Assembly (NCBI GenBank): GCA_043757025.1
Contig: JAYVQG010000140.1
Span: 1-29,927 of the forward strand
Origin: Limnoglobus sp043757025
GTDB taxonomy: Bacteria; Planctomycetota; Planctomycetia; Gemmatales; Gemmataceae
Reading direction: 5' to 3'
DNA length: 29,927 nt
Shown here piece by piece: positions 1 through 6,340 of the stretch. The position numbers and the translations under genes were made by a program. The notes below the pieces were generated by a model. It did no database searches and was not told the origin of the DNA. It saw only the letters and a program-made list of their open reading frames with translations. The first letter of the stretch is position 1. Every line of letters begins with the position of its first letter.

Positions 1-92
1 ACAGAGGCCAGCTACATAAGAAAAATACCATTCCCGTTTGTAGCTGGGGTCTGTGACCCCGGTTCCGAACCGGCCTCACAGAGGCCAGCTAC
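1..92. repeat. Tandem cloverleaf-forming repeat (one complete copy, one partial)
   Basis: The complete unit is 40-92. Its ends pair perfectly over 8 bp (40-47 with 85-92, GTAGCTGG/CCAGCTAC). The interior is three back-to-back hairpins with no unpaired bases at the junction: 48-58 (GGTC, loop TGT, GACC), 59-73 (CCGGTT, loop CCG, AACCGG) and 74-84 (CCTC, loop ACA, GAGG). Positions 1-15 repeat the last 15 bases of the unit (78-92), and the similarity continues to 23 bases with one mismatch (1-23 against 78-100). So at least two units lie in tandem with a 77-base period, the first cut by the window edge. The function is unknown. It could be a dispersed REP-like element or a structured RNA. It is not a tRNA. 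Confidence 0.85.
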
Positions 93-126
93 ATGAGAAA
101 GCTGGGACTGCGACCCTGGATCTTCA

Positions 127-438
127 TCACGCCTTCGGCTCGTCTTCCGGTTTGTGGAAATCTAACTCGGGGTTGTACTCGTAGCCAGTCGCCGCATTGG
201 GGTTTGGCTGAAGCGGCAACCGCACGCTTCGCTCGCGTTGTAGCCGAACGGATCGTGCCTGATACCAGCGGGCGATGTTGAACACGAACAAGAACAGGCC
301 GACCCAGAAGCCCATATTCCCGTTGCGGCCGAACAGCCGGTCGAGTGCTTCCTGCGAAAGCAAAAAATCGCGAAAGAAAATCAGCACGGCAATCGTGAGC
401 CACAACACTGCCGCAATCAGTTGCCAATTTTGTAACAT
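127..438 (-). CDS. Small two-helix membrane protein, unknown function
   Basis: This is a 103-residue protein. Residues about 5-24 (IAAVLWLTIAVLIFF) and about 43-60 (GFWVGLFLFVFNIARWY) are hydrophobic and probably span the membrane. Between them lies a short loop containing FLLSQEALDRLFGR. The C-terminal 45 residues are polar, with an Arg-rich start (ARSVRLQRERSVRLPL) followed by a Pro/Asn/Glu-rich tail, consistent with a cytoplasmic tail. The ATG at 438 is chosen because a GAGGTG ribosome-binding site lies 6 bases upstream; an in-frame TTG at 468 has no such support. The gene is divergent from rtcA across a 113-base gap. I do not recognise the family. The coding call rests on the RBS and the clean membrane pattern. 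Confidence 0.7.
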   Translation of the reverse strand: MLQNWQLIAAVLWLTIAVLIFFRDFLLSQEALDRLFGRNGNMGFWVGLFLFVFNIARWYQARSVRLQRERSVRLPLQPNPNAATGYEYNPELDFHKPEDEPKA

Positions 439-490
439 CGCTTGCACCTCGGAATCGGATCGTCGCAACGCAGCGAGTGCGACAACGCAC

Positions 491-496
491 TATAAT
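491..496 (+). promoter_or_regulatory. Candidate -10 box upstream of rtcA operon
   Basis: A perfect TATAAT hexamer sits in the 113-base divergent gap, 55 bases before the rtcA ATG at 552. No convincing -35 lies 16-18 bases upstream, so it is only a candidate. Transcription from here would give a leader of about 50 bases and could drive the whole 552-10818 operon. Confidence 0.35.
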
Positions 497-551
497 ATCG
501 CAAAATCGCTACCATGTTGAACCCGCGATCGCGAACGGTGTCTCATCTGCC

Positions 552-1607
552 ATGTCAACACTCGTACAAATCGACGGCTCGCAAGGCGAAGGGGGCGGGC
601 AGATCCTGCGCTCGGCACTCGCTTTGTCGATCCTCACCAGGCGGCCATTCAAACTGATCCAGATCCGGGCGAACCGCTCGAAGCCCGGCCTCGCGCCGCA
701 ACATCTCGCATCGGTACGCGCGGCGGGCAACATCTGCGGTGGCAAACTCACCGGGGCCAGTATTGGCTCGAGCGTATTGCTATTTGAACCCGGCGAACTG
801 AAATCGGGCACTTATACCATCGACATCGGCACGGCGGGCGCAACCGGCCTGGTGTTGCACACGATCTATTTACCTCTTGCGTTGAAGGGCGATACGGCCA
901 GCCACATCACCATCCGCGGTGGCACGCATGTATCGCATAGCCCGTGCTTCCACTTCCTGGAACAGACGTGGGCAACGCACCTGAACCGCATTGGCTTCGA
1001 TTTGAAACTGTCGATGGTGCGACCCGGTTTCTATCCGCGTGGCGGTGGCGAAATTCAAATCGCGATCGCACGGACGCCGACACTACGTGGGTTGCACGCC
1101 ACGACGCCCACGGTACTCACGAAAGCCACGGCGTTCGCGGCGGTGTGCAGTCTCCCGGAGAAAATCGCGAAGGAAATGTCGCGCCGCATCGACCACAAAT
1201 TGAACGCAGCCGGCATCCGATGCGAATCCACAAAGGAGACGTGGGACGAACAAAACCGCGCCGCGCCGGCAGCGTTGTGCGGGGTGTCATTCCCCGATCT
1301 GCCCGTGTCGCCGTTCTTTCTGGGCCTCGGCGAACGAGGCAAACCCGCCGCTACCGTGGCCGACGAAGCAACCGAACAAGCGATCGCGTTCCGCGACAGC
1401 GGTTGCCCGATCGATGCGTATTCCGCCGATCAGATCGTGTTGCCATTAGCGTTCGCCGAGGGTGCGTCGGAGTTCCGTGTGTCGGAAATCACGCAACATT
1501 TGCTGACGAATATCGAGACAATCCGCACGTTCGTCGAACGCGAGATGACCTGCGAAGGAAAAGTCGGCACGCCGGGCACCGTCTGCATCGCCGACGCACG
1601 GCTATAA
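552..1607 (+). CDS. rtcA: RNA 3'-terminal phosphate cyclase RtcA
   Basis: RtcA converts an RNA 3'-phosphate end into a 2',3'-cyclic phosphate through an adenylylated histidine intermediate, an end-healing step before RNA ligation. The 351-residue product is close to the usual bacterial length of about 340. Conserved blocks are visible: N-terminal DGSQGEGGGQILRSALALS, then IRANRSKPGLAPQHLASVRA, the IGTAGATGLVLHTIYLPL region, GFYPRGGGEI, and the C-terminal SADQIVLPLAFAEG. The nucleotidyl-accepting histidine is H316 in QHLLTNI, matching the family's CHLLTNI motif. ATG 552 is chosen because homology begins there (STLVQIDGSQ); upstream in-frame codons from 477 encode nothing familiar. No rtcB ligase or rtcR regulator is nearby. 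Only 7 bases separate it from the radical-SAM gene, so it probably heads the long FtsH/MoxR operon. Confidence 0.95.
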   Translation: MSTLVQIDGSQGEGGGQILRSALALSILTRRPFKLIQIRANRSKPGLAPQHLASVRAAGNICGGKLTGASIGSSVLLFEPGELKSGTYTIDIGTAGATGLVLHTIYLPLALKGDTASHITIRGGTHVSHSPCFHFLEQTWATHLNRIGFDLKLSMVRPGFYPRGGGEIQIAIARTPTLRGLHATTPTVLTKATAFAAVCSLPEKIAKEMSRRIDHKLNAAGIRCESTKETWDEQNRAAPAALCGVSFPDLPVSPFFLGLGERGKPAATVADEATEQAIAFRDSGCPIDAYSADQIVLPLAFAEGASEFRVSEITQHLLTNIETIRTFVEREMTCEGKVGTPGTVCIADARL

Positions 1608-1608
1608 T
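1603..1608 (+). promoter_or_regulatory. TATAAT at the rtcA stop, possible leaderless internal promoter
   Basis: A perfect TATAAT spans the rtcA stop codon (TAA at 1605-1607), 7 bases before the radical-SAM ATG at 1615. A start at the usual distance would fall on or next to the ATG and give a leaderless transcript. There is no good -35, and the hexamer may simply reflect coding plus stop codon. Confidence 0.25.
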
Positions 1609-1614
1609 GTCGCT

Positions 1615-2241
1615 ATGCCACAAGACATCCGAATGCGGGTCGCGCAGATCGTTCCTTCCACCGAGGCGGAGGGGCCGGGGAAGCGTTTCGCCATCTGGTT
1701 CCAAGGCTGCCCGTTACGCTGCCCTGGCTGTTGCAATCCGGAGTTTCTATCCTTCCGTGGCGGCGAAGAAAAATCGCTCGCGGAAGTCATTGACACCATG
1801 ACATCGCAAGTCGGCATCGAAGGCATCACGCTTCTCGGCGGCGAGCCGTTTGCGCACGCCGAAGCGGCGGCCGCACTCGCACAATCGGCGAAGCGACACG
1901 GGTTGAGCGTGATGGCATTTAGCGGATATTTCCTCGAAGACTTGCGTACGATGCCGGACGCAACCGAGGCACTTCTCGCGCAGATCGACATCCTCGTCGA
2001 TGGGCCATACGAACGCGACTTGCCCGATCGCAAACGTCGCTGGATCGGCTCGACGAACCAGCGAATTCATTTCTTGACGAATCGCTACCGTGCCGACGAC
2101 CCGTGCTGGAATCGCTCGAATACACTGGAAATTCGCGTCGATTCGGAGAGCATCCACATTAATGGCTTCCCGGCGTTGCAGGCCATCGGATTGTGGAAAG
2201 GCTGGAAGCGACCGACGCCAGCAGAAGGACCGAAGCGATGA
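1615..2241 (+). CDS. Minimal radical-SAM / 4Fe-4S single-cluster protein
   Basis: This 208-residue protein has a CxxxCxxC cluster motif at C32, C36 and C39 (GCPLRCPGCCNPEF), as in the radical-SAM superfamily, where a [4Fe-4S] cluster cleaves S-adenosylmethionine. The spacing, short length and the LLGGEPFAHAEAAAAL segment resemble NrdG/PflA-type activating enzymes, in which GGEP contacts SAM. No auxiliary cluster domain is visible. Radical-SAM proteins of this size usually activate a glycyl-radical enzyme or modify a peptide or RNA, but no glycyl-radical enzyme lies in the window, so the substrate is unknown. The start follows rtcA by 7 bases and the stop overlaps the next ATG (ATGA at 2238), which implies translational coupling and membership of the downstream operon rather than a housekeeping role. 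Confidence 0.88.
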   Translation: MPQDIRMRVAQIVPSTEAEGPGKRFAIWFQGCPLRCPGCCNPEFLSFRGGEEKSLAEVIDTMTSQVGIEGITLLGGEPFAHAEAAAALAQSAKRHGLSVMAFSGYFLEDLRTMPDATEALLAQIDILVDGPYERDLPDRKRRWIGSTNQRIHFLTNRYRADDPCWNRSNTLEIRVDSESIHINGFPALQAIGLWKGWKRPTPAEGPKR

Positions 2242-3332
2242 TGGCCACGCGCGAAGTGACGCGCTTCGAGTTCGACATGTTGCGGATCTTGCGAGCACTC
2301 CTCGGAGTGATCCCGATCGATCAAGTGCAATCGCTCATTCTCAATCAGCGCACGCCACCGACCTGCCTGAATCCGAACGCGATTGCATTGGTGAAAGACA
2401 CACTCAGCAAGGGGCTGATCCTGCACCTCGTTCGCGCGGGTGGCTGGCGAGACGAATCGTTCTTGCACAACGATACGCCGACGAATGGCCGCGTCTGGAA
2501 CCGCGTACCGCTTGCGGAACGTACTCTGACATTTAGCCGAAAACCACTCGATTTCTTGCTGTGGTTGACCGCTGAACACCCGACGCAAACGAAAGTCGAA
2601 TGGCATCGTGCATCAATCGATTCGACGGCGGGCGACGATTTGTTTTTCCACATCGCGTACGATGCACTACGCGATGACTCGGAGTTATTCGACTCGTTTC
2701 GTTCGAAGTCGCCGTTCATGAACAATCCGTTTTCGTGGCTGATGAACGCGAGCGATTTCGCCACCACCAACGACCCCGCGCCACCGTCGTTCGCGCCACT
2801 GATGACCGGCACGCGAGCGATGATGCTCGAGTGCCTACAAACTCCGCTGACGAAACGCTGGCTGCGAAGCGAGGCAGCGAAAAGCGAAATCGCCGATTGG
2901 AACATCATGCGTCGTCATGGCATTGCCGAGACAGCGATTTTGACACAGTTTCTGAAAGCCGCTGAGACTGCGAACCGCCTCGATCTTGCGATCTTCCCGC
3001 TGCGGGTGCTATCGAAGTTGTTTGCGGGGCGGACGTTGGAACCGTCGTTCTGGATAGGAGGGTTGACAGCCGAAGCGCCGATGCGACTGGCGGAACGGAT
3101 CGCGATTCAGCGTTCGGCACTGTCGCTCGTCCAACAGGCGGACACCTTCGCACGTTGGCACCAGCAGGCGCGTGCGGTCGGTTACTTCGACGAAGGCTAT
3201 GCGGCGAGCCAACTTTGGAAGGAAGCCTACGAATCGCTGGACGGCGAGGCTACAATAGCAAAAGCTCGCCAAACGCTGGCCGCACTCGATCCGTTGCGGG
3301 TCTCTGCGGGCGGTGGCGAGACTTTCCCATGA
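2238..3332 (+). CDS. Uncharacterised 364-aa component of FtsH-MoxR operon
   Basis: I recognise no catalytic motif. The protein is soluble, with no signal peptide or membrane helix, and is largely helical by eye. It starts FEFDMLRILRALLGVIPIDQVQSLIL and continues with Trp-rich stretches such as RAGGWRDESFL and DFLLWLTAEHP; its C-terminal third is rich in Ala/Leu helices. ATG 2238 overlaps the preceding TGA and has AAGGA upstream at 2224-2228. The stop overlaps a possible ATG of the next gene at 3329. Position and tight coupling suggest a structural or adaptor subunit of the FtsH/MoxR system. Some families catalogued for FtsH-vWA-MoxR ternary systems are such orphan domains, but I cannot assign it to a particular one. 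Confidence 0.85.
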   Translation: MMATREVTRFEFDMLRILRALLGVIPIDQVQSLILNQRTPPTCLNPNAIALVKDTLSKGLILHLVRAGGWRDESFLHNDTPTNGRVWNRVPLAERTLTFSRKPLDFLLWLTAEHPTQTKVEWHRASIDSTAGDDLFFHIAYDALRDDSELFDSFRSKSPFMNNPFSWLMNASDFATTNDPAPPSFAPLMTGTRAMMLECLQTPLTKRWLRSEAAKSEIADWNIMRRHGIAETAILTQFLKAAETANRLDLAIFPLRVLSKLFAGRTLEPSFWIGGLTAEAPMRLAERIAIQRSALSLVQQADTFARWHQQARAVGYFDEGYAASQLWKEAYESLDGEATIAKARQTLAALDPLRVSAGGGETFP

Positions 3333-3349
3333 GCTATCCTGGAGCGAGC

Positions 3350-3922
3350 ATGAGCCGCGCTTACCGCATCAGCGTCAAAGAGTCTGTTGCACGCGATATC
3401 CGCGCGGGCGATGAGATTTGCACGCAACTCGAACTCCTTGGCATCCTCTCGCCAGAAGCGATGGGGCAATTGCTGCGTGCCGAGTTGGGCCAACGCGGAT
3501 TCGATGAAACCGACGACGGCAAACTCGTTCGGCAACAGGGCGACCTGACGGTAACCGTCGACCCTTGCAACGGCGAAGTGTCTGTGAAAACCGTCGCCGA
3601 GAAAAGCGTCGTCGTCGAAGGCGAACGCGAAGCGACTGCGTGGGACGACGTCGGCCCGTTGCGAAAAACGGTCGAAGACCATGCACGCGAACTGCTTACG
3701 AAAGAACTCGATAAGAAGATTCAAAAAGAAAACGACAAGCTGCAAGAGAAAGCCACCGCATCGCTCGAGCAGCACCTTCACGATTTGCAACCGGAACTTG
3801 CGCAGATCGTCAATAAAGTGACACGGGAAGCACTGAAACAAAAAGCCGCCACACTCGGCACGATCACCGAGATCGCCGAGGATGAAAAATCGGGTTCGAT
3901 GACGATTAAAATTGAAGTATAA
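3350..3922 (+). CDS. Uncharacterised 190-aa coiled-coil component of FtsH-MoxR operon
   Basis: The N-terminal half (RAYRISVKESVARDIRAGDEICTQLELLGIL) looks like a small alpha/beta domain. Residues about 105-165 are highly charged and heptad-like (ELLTKELDKKIQKENDKLQ, then EKATASLEQHLHDLQPEL), typical of a coiled coil. A C-terminal beta hairpin (SGSMTIKIEV) follows. ATG 3350 is chosen because GGAG lies 5 bases upstream; an alternative ATG at 3329 overlaps the previous stop as ATGA and would add seven residues. The gene ends 31 bases before the preferred FtsH-like start at 3954. It is likely an oligomerising subunit or adaptor of the protease; no enzymatic motif is seen. Confidence 0.85.
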   Translation: MSRAYRISVKESVARDIRAGDEICTQLELLGILSPEAMGQLLRAELGQRGFDETDDGKLVRQQGDLTVTVDPCNGEVSVKTVAEKSVVVEGEREATAWDDVGPLRKTVEDHARELLTKELDKKIQKENDKLQEKATASLEQHLHDLQPELAQIVNKVTREALKQKAATLGTITEIAEDEKSGSMTIKIEV

Positions 3923-3953
3923 GTATCGCGAACAGAAACACGAGTCGCCGCGA

Positions 3954-6083
3954 ATGAGCCTGACGATTTCCGAGAAAGAACTCCCGACCAGCCTGACCGT
4001 CGAGCAAGCGGTGGAGGCGGCGTATACCCACGAACTCGCCGAAGTGGCGAGTTACATCGTTCGCGGTTTGCCGTGCCTGATCGAGTGCGACAAGGAGTTG
4101 TCGCCGTACCTTTTCGTAAACTTGCGGAACCGGCTGCGGGATCGCAATTTGCGTTGTGTGTACCTCGATGGCCGAGAGGCCGCGACCGGTGGCGCACCGC
4201 CGATGGGGCTCATCGGCACGATGATCGGTCAACTGCGCGAAGCTGTTCGCGGCGCGGTCGAAAAGCGCGTCGTCGTGCTGCCGCACCTGGATTTACTAAC
4301 GACGAGCCAAGGCGGATTAACCAGCGAAGCCCGCGAAGTGATTCCGCTGCTTTACGAAAACCCCGAACTCGTTTGGCTCGGTTTCAAAGACCCATCGTTC
4401 CCGTTGCCAAAGGTCATCGAGAACCTTTTCCCGCATCGTACGAGCATACTCGGCATCGGCCGATTGCGATTGCAGCACCTCGTTACTCAGAAGGAATCGC
4501 GCAAGTTCGGGACGACGTTCAATCCGTGGCAACTTTACAAATATGTGTCCGGTGCGAATGCGGTGCGGTTGCGGAAACTGCTGACGACGCTCGAAGGCGA
4601 AGACTACCCCGCGAACCCGAAGGAAGCCCAACGGCACCTGCGATTGGGCACGCTGAACGGGGCGATGGAGATACCGAACATCGACCTCGACAGCGAGATA
4701 GGCGGCTACACGAAAGTCAAGAAACGCCTTCGCCAGGAAGTCCTCGATGTACTGCAAAAACGCGACACCGCATCGACGCCCGAAGCTGTCGCGCGGCTCG
4801 AAGAACTGATCCCGCGCGGCATGATCTTCTGGGGGCCGCCCGGCACCGGCAAGACATTTTTCGCGAAGGCGATTGCCACCGCGATCGGTGCGGCGATTCA
4901 GATCGTTTCCGGCCCCGAACTCAAATCGAAGTGGGTCGGCGAGAGCGAAGAGAACCTGCGGCAAATCTTCCACAAAGCGAGGCAGTCGGCCCCGTCGATT
5001 ATCGTTTTCGACGAACTCGACTCGTTCGCTACCGCACGCGGAACCTACAGCGGTAGCGGCGTCGAACACTCGATGGTCAATCAATTACTCACCGAAATGG
5101 ACGGCTTTCGCAAGGAAGAACTCGTCTTCGTCGTCGGCACGACGAACTTCGTCGAAGCGATCGACCCCGCCCTGCTCCGCCCCGGACGCTTCGAGTTTCA
5201 CTTGCACATTCCGTATCCGGAACCCGACGATCGTCGCGATATTTTGCAGATTTACAATAAGAAAATGCGACTGGAGATGACTGACGACGCGCTGGAGTAC
5301 GCGGTCAAACGCACGGGCGATTTCGTCATCGGCGCGGCCGGTGGCACGCGATACAGCGGCGACCACCTGAACGCGCTTTGTCGCTCCGTGGCGCGCATTC
5401 GACTTCGCGAAAACGAAACCGGCGAGACGACGATCCCTCTCGTCGAACGCGCAATGACCGAGTGGATCGAACGCCCCAAACTGACGAAAGCCGAGGAGAA
5501 CGTACTCGCCACGCACGAAGCGGGTCATGCGGTTGTGGCGTTGTTTTGCGATCACGCGCCACCAGTGGAACGCATCACCATCGCGTCCGAAATGAACTGG
5601 GCGTTCGGCTACGTTCGCTATGCGGACCCGGCACACAAGTACATTCAAACGGTGAACATGTACCTCGACCTCATCTGCGTCGCACTCGGTGCGCGGGAGG
5701 CCGAACGGCTGCTGCTCAACGATCTTTCACTCGGCGCAACCGGCGATTTGAACTCGGCCACAAGCATCGCACGCGAACTCGTCGAGTCGCATGGCCTCGC
5801 AGGGGGCAAGCTCGGGCAGGTGCAGTTTCTGGACATGCAGACCGGCCGACGCCGGCAAGACCTCGCCGCTGAAACACTCGCGGCTATCGATACCCGCATT
5901 GCGGAAATCCTCGAAGAACAACGGGTTCGCGCGGAAACAATCGTCCGCGAACAGAAGGCGTTAATCGAACTGTTGCGCGATATCCTCATCGTAAAGAAGA
6001 CCATCGACAGCAAGACGCTCGGCCAGTTAATTCCGCGAACCCCAGGCGTCGCGTTACTACGGGAGAGCGCATGGCGCAACTGA
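3954..6083 (+). CDS. Soluble FtsH-like AAA+ zinc protease with extra degenerate AAA module
   Basis: This 709-residue protein unfolds and degrades substrates if it behaves like its family. Residues about 30-230 look like a degenerate AAA module: a Walker A position without GKT (CLIECDKELSP), a Walker-B-like VVVLPHLDLL, a sensor-1-like strand ELVWLGFKDPS and a helical lid. The active AAA follows: Walker A GPPGTGKT 294-301, pore-loop region KSKWVGESEE, Walker B FDELD with D353/E354, sensor GTTN, and arginine fingers in DPALLRPGRFEF. The C-terminal M41 peptidase has HEAGH 521-525 and a third zinc ligand D598 in GATGDLNSAT. Unlike housekeeping FtsH it has no transmembrane helices, so it should be cytosolic. 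ATG 3954 is preferred; an in-frame TTG at 3912 overlaps the previous gene. The 3' end overlaps the next gene by 13 bases. Confidence 0.95.
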   Translation: MSLTISEKELPTSLTVEQAVEAAYTHELAEVASYIVRGLPCLIECDKELSPYLFVNLRNRLRDRNLRCVYLDGREAATGGAPPMGLIGTMIGQLREAVRGAVEKRVVVLPHLDLLTTSQGGLTSEAREVIPLLYENPELVWLGFKDPSFPLPKVIENLFPHRTSILGIGRLRLQHLVTQKESRKFGTTFNPWQLYKYVSGANAVRLRKLLTTLEGEDYPANPKEAQRHLRLGTLNGAMEIPNIDLDSEIGGYTKVKKRLRQEVLDVLQKRDTASTPEAVARLEELIPRGMIFWGPPGTGKTFFAKAIATAIGAAIQIVSGPELKSKWVGESEENLRQIFHKARQSAPSIIVFDELDSFATARGTYSGSGVEHSMVNQLLTEMDGFRKEELVFVVGTTNFVEAIDPALLRPGRFEFHLHIPYPEPDDRRDILQIYNKKMRLEMTDDALEYAVKRTGDFVIGAAGGTRYSGDHLNALCRSVARIRLRENETGETTIPLVERAMTEWIERPKLTKAEENVLATHEAGHAVVALFCDHAPPVERITIASEMNWAFGYVRYADPAHKYIQTVNMYLDLICVALGAREAERLLLNDLSLGATGDLNSATSIARELVESHGLAGGKLGQVQFLDMQTGRRRQDLAAETLAAIDTRIAEILEEQRVRAETIVREQKALIELLRDILIVKKTIDSKTLGQLIPRTPGVALLRESAWRN

Positions 6084-6334
6084 CAATCGTGTTGCGGCGC
6101 GACCCGCAATCGGGCAAACAGAACATCATCGTCAAGCTCGATTCGGACGCCGATTCGTTGCCAATCGAGCACGAGCAACTTCACCGTACGCTAGTCGAAA
6201 AGCTCGTGGGCAAAGGTATTCCGGCCGAAGATCTGGGCGAAATCGTCATCGAGCGCGAGCCGGTTTCGCAGCCGGCACCCAAGGTGGTCGAGCCGACCGA
6301 ACCGGAACGAACGAAATCCGCACAAGGGCGATGA
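6071..6334 (+). CDS. Small 87-aa protein coupled to FtsH-like protease
   Basis: The short acidic protein has a compact N-terminal domain of about 55 residues (LTIVLRRDPQSGKQNIIVKL, then LPIEHEQLHRTLVEKLVGKG) and a disordered Pro/Glu tail (QPAPKVVEPTEPERTK). The beta-hairpin plus helix pattern suggests a small alpha/beta fold. Its ATG lies inside the protease gene (13-base overlap) with GGAG in GGGAGAGC just upstream, so translation is probably coupled and the two products may work in fixed proportion. It could be a substrate tag, adaptor or inhibitor of the protease. That is inference; no homologous family is named with confidence. Confidence 0.85.
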   Translation: MAQLTIVLRRDPQSGKQNIIVKLDSDADSLPIEHEQLHRTLVEKLVGKGIPAEDLGEIVIEREPVSQPAPKVVEPTEPERTKSAQGR

Positions 6335-6340
6335 TCGCAC

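Noticed and set aside
40..92. tRNA-like cloverleaf with a T-arm-like GGTTCCGAACC
   Set aside because: It is only 53 bases, has no 7-base anticodon loop or acceptor/CCA arrangement, and occurs in tandem; treated as a repeat.
944..1801. 285-codon Arg-rich open frame overlapping rtcA and the radical-SAM gene
   Set aside because: It is an out-of-frame shadow; the two genes it overlaps have clear catalytic motifs.
4073..5056. 327-codon frame inside the FtsH-like gene
   Set aside because: It is Arg/Pro-rich nonsense in a shifted frame of a gene with intact AAA motifs.
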